A stretch of 32,834 bases of DNA, from the NCBI GenBank assembly GCA_009928785.1, contig SABY01000033.1:1-32834 (forward strand), given 5' to 3'. Under the pieces are notes generated by a model that did no database searches, was not told where the DNA came from, and was given only the letters and a program-made list of their open reading frames with translations. A program made the position numbers and the translations under genes. This document shows, one piece after another, positions 13,741-22,193 of the stretch. The stretch comes from Clostridia bacterium. GTDB lineage: Bacteria; Bacteroidota; Bacteroidia; Bacteroidales; 4484-276. Every line of letters starts with the position of its first letter. Position 1 is the first letter of the stretch.

Positions 13741-16413
13741 TTCCTTATTTACGGAAACGTTGGTGTCAGAATCGTATTCGACCTGAAATCCCAGTTTTTT
13801 AAAAACCGAGATCATCGCTTTATTGTCTTTGGTGGTTTCGGCAAAAATGCGCTTGAAATTATTGGAACGCGCTATTTCGGTACAATATTCCGTAAGTATT
13901 TTTCCCAGGTCTTTGCCTTGCCAGTTGTCGGTAATTAATACAGCATATTCCACCGTTTCCAGATCGGGGTCGCCAATAAGGCGACCTACGCCGATGAGTT
14001 TGCGTCGTCCTTGTTCCTCTATCTCGGCCACAATGGCAAGCTCACGCGCATAGTCGATATAACAAAACTGTGTGGCAATTTCGTGTGAATCGAAGTGAAA
14101 ATTGTATCTGAACCGCGAATAGATGGCCTCTTTGCTACAACTGCCCAGTAGCTCAAGCCACATGGGTTCGTCTTCGGGTTTGATAGGGCGTAGCAAAGCC
14201 GGAGTACCATCGCCAAGCGTTACCTTTTTTATGTATCGCTCAGGATAAGGGCGCAAAATAAGATGCGAATACTGCTGCACGGGATTTTTCAGCGTTTCTT
14301 CGTCGATTACCACGCGGGCATCGAGTGCTACCACATCATCGGCGGTGACTATTATTGGATTAATGTCGAGTTCTTCAATTTCTGGATAGTCGGCTGCCAG
14401 ATACGATAAGCGTATCATCACCTCCACCAATTTGTCGATGTTTTTGGGCGCCCGTCCACGGTAACCTTTTAGCAGCGGGTAAATCTTGAGCGACTCTATC
14501 ATCTGGTTGGCCAGCCGTTCGTTTAGCGGTGGGAATTCCAGCCGCTGATCCTGGTGCAACTCGGCTTCGATACCACCCATCCCTATTAGGATTACCGTGC
14601 CGAATACGGGATCCTTTTTAATACCTAAAATCATTTCCACAGCGTCTTCTATGTCGATCATTTTTTGCACCGTTACGCCGTTGATCTTTATTCCGGGCCG
14701 GCGTTTATTCACCCTCTCGATCATGCTGTGGTAGGCTGCTGTAAGGATGTGGTCGTTTTCCAGATCGAGCATTACCCCGCCAACATCCGATTTGTGCGTT
14801 ACTTCCGGCGAATCGATTTTCAACACCACCGGATAACCGATTTCGTTGGCAACTTTTACGGCCTCATCTGACGAATTCACCAGAATGGGTTTGGTGGATT
14901 TTATGCCATAGGCATTAATGAGCGCTTTGGCATCTGCAATCGATAATATTTTTTGTTTTGGGAAAATTTGATTGACAAACTTTTCGCGCAATGTCTGCCG
15001 ATCATAATGAAACGACAGCGGCACCTCTTTGGGTGTTTCAAAAAGCGCCTCCATGTTTCGCGAATAATCCACCATTGTCATAAATGCACGCACGGCTTGT
15101 TCGGGGGTTTGGTAAGCAGCCACCCCGGAGCTGTTGAACAAAGTCATGGCCTCGCTCATGCTTTGTCCGCCAAGCCAGTTGGCCATGATGGGTTTGGAGG
15201 TGCTTTCCGAGAGGCGAATGATTTCGCGTGCAGTTTCGGTGGGCTGCGTCATGGCTTGCGGAGTGGCGATCACCAGCACAGCATCCACATTCGGGTCGTT
15301 CATCACTATTTCGGTAGCTTTGGCTATGCGCGCCGGTGGGGCATCGCCCAGCACATCCACCGGATTGTTGTGCGACCAATAAGGTGGCAACACATCGTTG
15401 AGCTTTTTCATGGTTTCGTCGGTGAGCTTGCCGAGTTTACCGCCGCGAATCATCAGGCTGTCGGTGGCCATCACGCCGGGGCCACCGGCATTGGTAACAA
15501 TGGCCAGGTTGGGGCCTTTGGGTATGCGCTTGCGCCCGATAAAATCAGTAAAATCGAAAATATTACCAATATTATAAACCCGTGCTATGCCAGCCCTGCG
15601 GAACAAGGCGTCGTAAATAGTATCTTCGGAAGCCATGGCGCCGGTGTGTGAGGCTGCCGCTTGTGCCGATTCCGGGAAACGTCCGGCTTTGTAAACGATA
15701 ATGGGTTTTTTGCGTGCAAAAGCTCTTGCTGCCGTTACAAATTCCTGCGCAAAAGTGATCGATTCCACATACAAAACTATCGATCGGGTATTGGGGTCTT
15801 GCCCAAAATAATCTATCAGATCACCAAAGCCAACGTCCATCGTGTTTCCGATAGAAACAAAATAGGAGAACCCGATTTTTTCGGTGTTGGCCCAGTCGAG
15901 CACTGACGTGCACAAGGCGCCCGATTGGGATATGAAAGCTACGCTGCCGGCAAGTGGCATGGAGTTGGCAAAACTGATGTTGAGTTTTTGCCCCGGAATG
16001 ATGATGCCCAGACAGTTGGGGCCAATCACGCGCATCTCGTACTTTTTGACGATCTGTTTCACTTGGTTTTCCAGCTCTCTGCCTTCGGCGCCCACCTCTT
16101 TAAAACCTGCCGACATAATAATCACGCCTTTGATGCCTGCCTCCCCGCACTCCTCGATTATTTGCGGAACAGCGCGTGCGTTGGTGGTGATCACTGCCAG
16201 GTCGGGTGTCTTGGGCAAACTTTTTACATTTGGATAACAAGGGATGCCCAGCACTGCTTCATGTTTCGGATTTACGGGATATACTACGCCCCGAAAGCCA
16301 CCTCCCACTAAGTTGCGCAAGGTGAGGCCGCCCACGGTGTTGGGGTCGGCTGGCACACCGATCAGGGCGATGCGCTGTGGCTTGAAGATGCTGTTGAGTT
16401 TACGGATACCCAT
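13735..16413 (-). CDS. ADP-forming acyl-CoA synthetase fused to a GNAT acetyltransferase
   Basis: An 892-residue fusion in the order: CoA-binding Rossmann domain (about 8-130, IALIGVPADPNTVGG), two succinyl-CoA-ligase-like domains (about 145-450), ATP-grasp domain (about 470-700) and C-terminal GNAT domain (about 735-885, with WQGKDLGKIL for acetyl-CoA binding and NKAMISVFKKLGF). The first half contains SHTGAM with H256, the position of the phospho-histidine of ADP-forming acetyl-CoA synthetases; the ATP-grasp part contains THKSDVGGV with H540, the second proposed phospho-histidine. The layout and length are those of bacterial Pat/YfiQ protein acetyltransferases, whose synthetase half is considered inactive. 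Here both histidines are present, so synthetase activity (acetyl-CoA + ADP + Pi to acetate + CoA + ATP) is plausible alongside lysine acetylation. Two -7 boxes lie 49-65 bp upstream. Confidence 0.93.
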   Translation of the reverse strand: MGIRKLNSIFKPQRIALIGVPADPNTVGGLTLRNLVGGGFRGVVYPVNPKHEAVLGIPCYPNVKSLPKTPDLAVITTNARAVPQIIEECGEAGIKGVIIMSAGFKEVGAEGRELENQVKQIVKKYEMRVIGPNCLGIIIPGQKLNISFANSMPLAGSVAFISQSGALCTSVLDWANTEKIGFSYFVSIGNTMDVGFGDLIDYFGQDPNTRSIVLYVESITFAQEFVTAARAFARKKPIIVYKAGRFPESAQAAASHTGAMASEDTIYDALFRRAGIARVYNIGNIFDFTDFIGRKRIPKGPNLAIVTNAGGPGVMATDSLMIRGGKLGKLTDETMKKLNDVLPPYWSHNNPVDVLGDAPPARIAKATEIVMNDPNVDAVLVIATPQAMTQPTETAREIIRLSESTSKPIMANWLGGQSMSEAMTLFNSSGVAAYQTPEQAVRAFMTMVDYSRNMEALFETPKEVPLSFHYDRQTLREKFVNQIFPKQKILSIADAKALINAYGIKSTKPILVNSSDEAVKVANEIGYPVVLKIDSPEVTHKSDVGGVMLDLENDHILTAAYHSMIERVNKRRPGIKINGVTVQKMIDIEDAVEMILGIKKDPVFGTVILIGMGGIEAELHQDQRLEFPPLNERLANQMIESLKIYPLLKGYRGRAPKNIDKLVEVMIRLSYLAADYPEIEELDINPIIVTADDVVALDARVVIDEETLKNPVQQYSHLILRPYPERYIKKVTLGDGTPALLRPIKPEDEPMWLELLGSCSKEAIYSRFRYNFHFDSHEIATQFCYIDYARELAIVAEIEEQGRRKLIGVGRLIGDPDLETVEYAVLITDNWQGKDLGKILTEYCTEIARSNNFKRIFAETTKDNKAMISVFKKLGFQVEYDSDTNVSVNKEL

Positions 16414-16461
16414 AGTTGTTGGTGCTTGTGATGATCAAAAAGACGCTCGATTTGAGTTTGA

Positions 16462-16478
16462 CAAAAATATCAAAAGTA
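16462..16478 (-). promoter_or_regulatory. Two adjacent -7 boxes upstream of the synthetase/GNAT gene
   Basis: On the minus strand TACTTTTG (16471-16478) and TATTTTTG (16462-16469) both match TAnnTTTG exactly and are 9 bp apart. They lie between the BNR protein stop (16553) and the start at 16413, implying separate transcription of the fusion gene. No -33 box was seen for either. Confidence 0.45.
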
Positions 16479-16552
16479 CCCGGATTAAGTGGAAAAAAAC
16501 GTATTCGAATCGAGAGGCAGCGTGATTGTGTTTGTTCTCTGGGGTTTGACCA

Positions 16553-18895
16553 CTATTCTGTTGGCAGCAATCCCTCCCAAAGCCCACGTCCAAAAGTAGC
16601 TACACGGATTTTGCCCGACTGTTCGTTAATTTTTATCTCTGTTACCCTAACGTGCGGAAAACCTGTAACTTGCTGCCAGGAGCCTTGGCTGGTTTTGGTG
16701 TAAAGTCCGCGATCGGTTCCCAGCCAAATGCGTTTTGATGTGTCCTTGCTTATCGCAATAGCATTGACAGGATTGCTGGCAAAAACGCCTTTTGCATCGG
16801 CATTATTCCATGTGGCGCCGCCATCCGTCGAGTGCCAAATCCTGTACTGGGGCATGATTCCCAGATAAGTAATCCACAGCTCCTCCGGATTGTCGGGCAG
16901 TAAGGCAATGCTGCTGATGATTGCCAAAGTATCGTCATCGTCGTATTGTCCGGGGTAGGTGATGGGTTTAAAAAATGGTTCTTCTGCATCTATCCCCTGT
17001 AAGCCGCCACGCGAAGATTTATATAAACCCGATGGCAACTGCCACGTTTCCGTCGGTGGATTTTGCTGCCCACCCGTTACCACATAAATAATATCGGCGT
17101 CTTTTCTGCTGATCTCCATTTCGGTGATTTGCCGGCGCCAGCTCTGAGTTTCTGTCTTGAACAAATCCGATTGGCGCACCCAGATGCTGTCGGGGCGATC
17201 GAGTGTAGATGGGTTTTCGATGCGTTTACTATAGATTTCACTAAACCCAAACCAGGCATCGCCGGTAACTGGATGGTTTACCAATGGAAAAGTCTTGGTG
17301 GCAATGGCTGTGTGTTTTTTTACCTGGGAGTCAAAGGGGAGCTTGGCAGATTCGTGCGTGGTTTTAAAAGTTTGGTAATTAAATTTTTGCAACGATTTGT
17401 CGTGCATCGAAACATAGATAGACCGGCTGCTGTCGTCGATGCGGGTGGTAAAGCCGTCGCCGCCGGCAATAAAATGCCATCGGTTGCCCAGCGTGTCGAG
17501 GTGCACCAGCGCGCCATTGTCCTGCGTGCCGATTACAAACAGATCATCGTCGAAGGCGGCATCATCAAACGACCACAGCGTGGCAACGCCCAAACCTTCG
17601 TTTTTATACTCCCATCCGCCGGTGCCGGTATTGGGCATCGTTTTAACGCTGACACCCCCATGGTTGCCACAAAAAAGTTTAGGATTTGCAACGTTGGGCT
17701 GAAAAGCAAGATCGTGAATGTCGGCGTGGAAACCGTCGCCACAGTAAGGCGAACGCAGTCCAAATTTGGTGCTTTCGATATTTTCACTTCCCATTAGCCT
17801 TGAATTGCCATAAAACACCGCATCCCCATCCACCGGCGAAACAGCCAGCGCTATCCAGTGCTGGGCAAAATAGGTGTGTCCTGATGAAAAACTGGTGTGG
17901 ATGATGCGCCAACTGCCGGATTCGTAAATGGCAATATGCGCCCCAAGAATAGTTTTACCTTTTACCTGATGATGTCCCAGAATGTAAGCATAAAGTCGCT
18001 CCGGTGCTGCCGGCGACACAGCCAGATTGATACGTCTGACAATGAGCGAATCGGGCAAATTATCAAGGTCAAGACCGGTGTGCGACCCGGTGAGCGAATG
18101 CCAGGAGCCACCGCCATTTTCTGAGATAAAAATGTCCTGACCCGAAGCATAGGCCACATTAGCGTCGCCGGGTTTAAAGGCGATGCCTCTGGTGTCGCGT
18201 TTATTATTATCAATATTTTTGAAAGCATTTTCCCATTTTACCTCTTTTGCTGTGGCGTTGTTGGTGCGGATGACGCCGGAGGTAGTTGCTATCAGAATCT
18301 GATCGGGATTCAGCGGGTTGATCACCATCTTTCGGCACATGCCCCCGCCAGCAAAAAATTCCAAAAAGTTGCCGGAGATGTTCTGCCAGCTTTCACCATA
18401 GTCGTTGCTTCTATAAACTCCGCTGGTATGCAACGGGTTTATCTGTGCCCAGTTGGGGTTGTAACCATCGTCGATGCCGCCGTCGCCGTAACCGGTGCAC
18501 ACAAAAAGCTGGCGCCGGTCGAAGGGATTGATGCAAACATCGGCAACAGATGTAGAGGGCAGAAAGTCGGTATTGACGCTGCTCCAGTTTTCCCCGTCAT
18601 CTTCACTGCGCCACAATCCACCAAAAAAGGAGCAGGCATAAATGGTTCGGTTTTCTTTACCATCATACATCGGATCAAAACACAAACGATTGACCTGCCC
18701 CACGCCGTAGGTGTTGGAGCTGCTTACCGGATTGGGCATCCCCCACGGCCCCAGTGAGCGCCATTGCATATCCCCGATAGTTGCAGCAGGCTGTTCGGGA
18801 ACACGAGAAGTATTTTGCGAAAGCAAGAAATTAGGCAAAACAATAATAAGCAGGATGGGTGTAATGATGAAAAACGAAAATTTGAATGGTTTCAT
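16553..18895 (-). CDS. Secreted Asp-box (BNR) beta-propeller protein
   Basis: A 780-residue exported protein of sialidase/sortilin-like propeller repeats. The start is set at 18895 because it gives a signal peptide (MKPFKFSFFIITPILLIIVLP, cleavage near LLSQN); the frame continues to an ATG at 19006 whose extra 37 residues look non-coding. Four Asp-boxes (SxDxGxxW) are seen: SEDDGENW (97-104), SNDYGESW (163-170), SENGGGSW (258-265) and STDGGATW (689-696). Repeated blade motifs include FDPMYDGKENRTIYACSFFGGLW, IWLGTDRGLY and VATFGRGLW. Asp-boxes are structural, and no sialidase catalytic set (Arg triad, Tyr/Glu) is evident, so enzyme activity should not be assumed. It ends right after the last blade strand, without the type IX secretion C-terminal domain common on such proteins in this phylum. 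Confidence 0.85.
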   Translation of the reverse strand: MKPFKFSFFIITPILLIIVLPNFLLSQNTSRVPEQPAATIGDMQWRSLGPWGMPNPVSSSNTYGVGQVNRLCFDPMYDGKENRTIYACSFFGGLWRSEDDGENWSSVNTDFLPSTSVADVCINPFDRRQLFVCTGYGDGGIDDGYNPNWAQINPLHTSGVYRSNDYGESWQNISGNFLEFFAGGGMCRKMVINPLNPDQILIATTSGVIRTNNATAKEVKWENAFKNIDNNKRDTRGIAFKPGDANVAYASGQDIFISENGGGSWHSLTGSHTGLDLDNLPDSLIVRRINLAVSPAAPERLYAYILGHHQVKGKTILGAHIAIYESGSWRIIHTSFSSGHTYFAQHWIALAVSPVDGDAVFYGNSRLMGSENIESTKFGLRSPYCGDGFHADIHDLAFQPNVANPKLFCGNHGGVSVKTMPNTGTGGWEYKNEGLGVATLWSFDDAAFDDDLFVIGTQDNGALVHLDTLGNRWHFIAGGDGFTTRIDDSSRSIYVSMHDKSLQKFNYQTFKTTHESAKLPFDSQVKKHTAIATKTFPLVNHPVTGDAWFGFSEIYSKRIENPSTLDRPDSIWVRQSDLFKTETQSWRRQITEMEISRKDADIIYVVTGGQQNPPTETWQLPSGLYKSSRGGLQGIDAEEPFFKPITYPGQYDDDDTLAIISSIALLPDNPEELWITYLGIMPQYRIWHSTDGGATWNNADAKGVFASNPVNAIAISKDTSKRIWLGTDRGLYTKTSQGSWQQVTGFPHVRVTEIKINEQSGKIRVATFGRGLWEGLLPTE

Positions 18896-19042
18896 AAAGA
18901 TGACTTTTGTAAGAAATGGTGCGTTGTTTCCAATAATTATTCCTAAAATGCAACTAACTGATTGCAAATGGTTCAGGTTGTTTTGGTCGCTAATATTAAC
19001 AAACATTTAATAATCGACCCTGCTTTGCGGCGGGATAATTTA

Positions 19043-19050
19043 TAATTTTG
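19043..19050 (+). promoter_or_regulatory. Bacteroidota -7 box for ppdK
   Basis: TAATTTTG fits TAnnTTTG exactly, 66 bp before the ppdK ATG. A TTTG at 19024-19027 is only 15 bp upstream, shorter than the usual -33/-7 spacing. The leader between is A-rich, as is common in place of a Shine-Dalgarno site in this phylum. Confidence 0.5.
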
Positions 19051-19116
19051 CACGCTCAAAAAAAACTATAGTATTGAAATTCAAACTATAAAACACTAAA
19101 TAATAAATTTTTTATC

Positions 19117-21957
19117 ATGAGTAAGAAACAGGAAAAGTTCGTCTATTTTTTTGGTGATGGCAAAGCCGAAGGTGATGCAACGATGAAGAATCTGCTGGGT
19201 GGCAAAGGCGCCAACCTGGCCGAAATGAATTTGATTGGTGTGCCCGTTCCTCCGGGTTTTACCATTACCACGGAGGCTTGCACGCTTTACAACGAAAAAG
19301 GAGCAAGCCATATATTTGATAAAATTGATAAGGAAGTAAAACAAGCTGTTGCACGTGTGGAGAAGATCATGGGTACCAAATTTGGCGACAAAGACAATCC
19401 CTGCCTCTTATCAGTTCGCTCTGGTGCCCGCGCCTCTATGCCCGGCATGATGGATACAGTGCTTAATTTGGGTTTAAATGACGAAGCTGTAAAAGGTATC
19501 GCTGCCAAAACCGGCAACGAACGTTTTGCCTGGGACTCCTACCGTCGCTTTGTGCAGATGTTTGGCGACGTGGTAATGGGTATGAAACCGGAGTCGAAAG
19601 AAGAAGAAGACCCCTTTGAGGTAATAATCCATCAGGTGAAACAAGAGCGCAAAATCGAACGCGACATTGATCTCACACCTGCCGATCTGAAAGAGTTGGT
19701 AACCCGTTTTAAAAAAGCCATCAAAGAAAAAACCGGCAAAGACTTCCCCACCGACCCATGGGATCAGTTGTGGGCTTCTATCAGCGCTGTATTCGATAGC
19801 TGGATGAATAACCGTGCGGTAGTTTACCGCCGTCTCAACAATATCCCCGCCGAATGGGGTACTGCCGTCAATGTGCAGGCCATGGTATTTGGCAATATGG
19901 GCGCTAATTCCGCTACTGGTGTAGCTTTTACACGTGATGCCGGTACTGGCGAAAATCTTTTTAATGGCGAATATCTCATCGACGCACAAGGCGAAGATGT
20001 GGTGGCTGGTATCCGTACCCCACAGCAGATTACCAAAGAAGGATCGCAGCGCTGGGCAACACTCCAGGAAATTAGCGAAGAAGAACGTAAGAGCGATTTC
20101 CCGTCACTCGAAGAGTCGATGCCCGTGGTTTATAAGCAGCTTTTCGATACACAAAAAGCACTCGAAGATCATTATCGCGACATGCAGGATTTGGAATTTA
20201 CGATCCAGGATGGTAAGCTTTGGCTGCTGCAAACCCGTAACGGTAAACGTACGGGCGCTGCGATGGTCAAGATCGCTATCGATCTGCTCGCAGAAAAGAA
20301 ACTCAAAAAGCGCGAAGCACTGCTACGTGTTGAACCCAATAAACTCGATGAGCTGCTGCATCCCGTTTTCGATGAAGAAGCCATTCGGAAAGCCAATGTT
20401 GTGGCAAAAGGATTGCCCGCCTCACCGGGTGCCGCCACCGGACAAATTGTTTTCCATGCCGACGAAGCCGAAGAATGGGCTGCCAAAGGCAAACAGATAG
20501 TGCTGGTGCGTATTGAGACATCGCCCGAAGACCTTAGCGGAATGCACGTTGCAGAGGGCATCCTCACCGCCCGTGGTGGTATGACTTCACATGCTGCCGT
20601 GGTGGCGCGCGGTATGGGAAAATGCTGCGTCTCCGGAGCCGGTGCAATTAAAATTAACTACAAAGAACGCACACTCGATGCCGGTGGTAAAATCTTTAAA
20701 GAAGGCGACTGGATTTCACTCAATGGTACCACAGGCGAGGTGTACGAAGGTCGTATCAAAACCATCGATCCCGTTCTTAGCGGCGATTTTGGTAAACTCA
20801 TGGACATGGCCGATCAGTTTTCGGATATGCTGGTGCGTACCAACGCCGATACGCCAAACGATGCCTCGGTGGCACGCAATTTTGGCGCACGCGGTATTGG
20901 TTTGTGCCGTACCGAGCACATGTTTTTTGAAGGCGAACGAATCAAAGCTATGCGTGAGATGATTCTGGCCGACGACGAAACCGGTCGCCGCAAAGCCCTC
21001 AAAAAACTTCTTCCTATTCAGCGCGAAGACTTCGAAGGAATATTCGAGGCCATGCACGACCTGCCCGTTACAGTTCGCCTGCTCGACCCACCGTTGCACG
21101 AGTTTGTGCCTCACGACGAAAAAGGCCAGAAACAGATGGCTGAGATTATGGGCGTGAGCGCTGAGGTGATAAAAGCAAAAGTGGACGAATTGAGCGAAGT
21201 AAACCCGATGCTCGGACACCGTGGCTGCCGCCTGGGCAATACCTATCCCGAGATTTCGGAGATGCAGGCTCGCGCCATCATTGAAGCTGCGCTCAATTTG
21301 AAAAAACGTGGCATCGTGGCCAAGCCCGAAATCATGATTCCCCTCACAGGCACTCTGGCTGAGATGAAGATGCAGGAAAATATCGTTCGGGAAACCATTG
21401 CTAAAGTTTTTGAAGAGAAAAACGATACCATCGAATTTCTGGTGGGAACAATGATAGAAGTGCCTCGCGCTGCCCTGGTAGCCGACGAGATTGCCAAATC
21501 AGCCGAGTTTTTCTCTTTTGGAACCAACGACCTCACGCAGATGACTTTTGGCTATTCGCGCGACGACGCCGGAAAATTCCTCGACGTGTATCTCAAAAAG
21601 GGCCTGCTCAAGGTTGACCCTTTTCAGGTAATCGATCAGGAAGGTGTTGGCCAGTTGATGCGCACCGCTGTGAAAAAAGGTCGCAAGACCCGCAAGAATA
21701 TCAAGATCGGTATCTGCGGCGAACATGGCGGCGAGCCTTCGAGCGTTGAGTTTTGCTACTCGCTGGGCTTTAGCTATGTGAGCTGTTCTCCCTATCGCGT
21801 GCCCATCGCACGTCTGGCCGCAGCACAATCGCAGATAAAAGAAAAGATGCTGAAAAAAGGCGACAAGAAGAAAGTTGACAAGAAAATTGTTGACAGAAAA
21901 AAAGCCGGCAAAAAGAAAGTTGACAAGAAAAAAGCCGACAAGAAAAAGGCTAAATAG
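19117..21957 (+). CDS. ppdK: Pyruvate, phosphate dikinase with lysine-rich C-terminal tail
   Basis: Reversible conversion of pyruvate + ATP + Pi to PEP + AMP + PPi (cytoplasm), either glycolytic with PPi or gluconeogenic. Domains: N-terminal ATP-grasp (1-350; FFGDGKAEGDATMKNLLGGKGANLAEM, SVRSGARASMPGMMDTVLNLG), swivelling phospho-histidine domain with GGMTSHAAVVARGMGK (H492), and C-terminal TIM barrel with GLCRTEHMFF, the FGTNDLTQMTFGYSRDD segment and ICGEHGGEPSS (catalytic C867). All key residues are present. Unusual: after the normal end (AAAQSQIKEK) the last 38 residues contain 20 lysines in KKVDKK/KKADKK-like repeats. The gene has its own -7 box and terminator, and pckA follows on the same strand. 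Confidence 0.97.
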   Translation: MSKKQEKFVYFFGDGKAEGDATMKNLLGGKGANLAEMNLIGVPVPPGFTITTEACTLYNEKGASHIFDKIDKEVKQAVARVEKIMGTKFGDKDNPCLLSVRSGARASMPGMMDTVLNLGLNDEAVKGIAAKTGNERFAWDSYRRFVQMFGDVVMGMKPESKEEEDPFEVIIHQVKQERKIERDIDLTPADLKELVTRFKKAIKEKTGKDFPTDPWDQLWASISAVFDSWMNNRAVVYRRLNNIPAEWGTAVNVQAMVFGNMGANSATGVAFTRDAGTGENLFNGEYLIDAQGEDVVAGIRTPQQITKEGSQRWATLQEISEEERKSDFPSLEESMPVVYKQLFDTQKALEDHYRDMQDLEFTIQDGKLWLLQTRNGKRTGAAMVKIAIDLLAEKKLKKREALLRVEPNKLDELLHPVFDEEAIRKANVVAKGLPASPGAATGQIVFHADEAEEWAAKGKQIVLVRIETSPEDLSGMHVAEGILTARGGMTSHAAVVARGMGKCCVSGAGAIKINYKERTLDAGGKIFKEGDWISLNGTTGEVYEGRIKTIDPVLSGDFGKLMDMADQFSDMLVRTNADTPNDASVARNFGARGIGLCRTEHMFFEGERIKAMREMILADDETGRRKALKKLLPIQREDFEGIFEAMHDLPVTVRLLDPPLHEFVPHDEKGQKQMAEIMGVSAEVIKAKVDELSEVNPMLGHRGCRLGNTYPEISEMQARAIIEAALNLKKRGIVAKPEIMIPLTGTLAEMKMQENIVRETIAKVFEEKNDTIEFLVGTMIEVPRAALVADEIAKSAEFFSFGTNDLTQMTFGYSRDDAGKFLDVYLKKGLLKVDPFQVIDQEGVGQLMRTAVKKGRKTRKNIKIGICGEHGGEPSSVEFCYSLGFSYVSCSPYRVPIARLAAAQSQIKEKMLKKGDKKKVDKKIVDRKKAGKKKVDKKKADKKKAK
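21841..21954 (+). other. Lysine-rich repeat tail of PPDK
   Basis: This codes for residues 909-946. The DNA is a low-complexity tract built from aagaaagttgacaagaaa-like units with scattered changes, which suggests growth by slippage within the reading frame. 20 of 38 residues are Lys and the others are mainly Asp, Val and Ala. No stop codon is lost or gained relative to the strong terminator that follows 40 bp after TAG. Confidence 0.85.
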
Positions 21958-21994
21958 AGCCATTGTGTTGGCTAATGAATAAACAACAAGTTGA

Positions 21995-22026
21995 GGCTGC
22001 CGCAGATATTCTGCAGGCAGCCTTTT
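21995..22026 (+). terminator. Intrinsic terminator after ppdK
   Basis: GGCTGCC (21995-22001) pairs with GGCAGCC (22016-22022); the inner GCAG/CTGC extends the stem, and TTTT follows. It lies 38 bp after the ppdK stop, so pckA is probably transcribed separately. Confidence 0.9.
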
Positions 22027-22193
22027 CTGCTTACAATGCTTCCCGCTGTGGCCGTTAATTTTATTTAAATTGGAAGACAAGTTGGATAAAAAATAAGAAA
22101 TTTGCCGCTTTCCGAATTATGGCCTTCACCTGAACAAGAGATTAGCAATTAATTTATTAATAATAAACTTAGAAATTTTAAACACCTATTATC

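Noticed and set aside
14953..15651. 232-codon plus-strand frame, His- and Gly-rich
   Set aside because: Antisense to the synthetase/GNAT gene; composition is that of a shadow frame.
17063..17797. 244-codon plus-strand frame
   Set aside because: Antisense to the Asp-box protein; no start context or motifs.
18896..19006. 37-residue N-terminal extension of the Asp-box protein
   Set aside because: It would bury the signal peptide; the ATG at 18895 gives a normal exported start.
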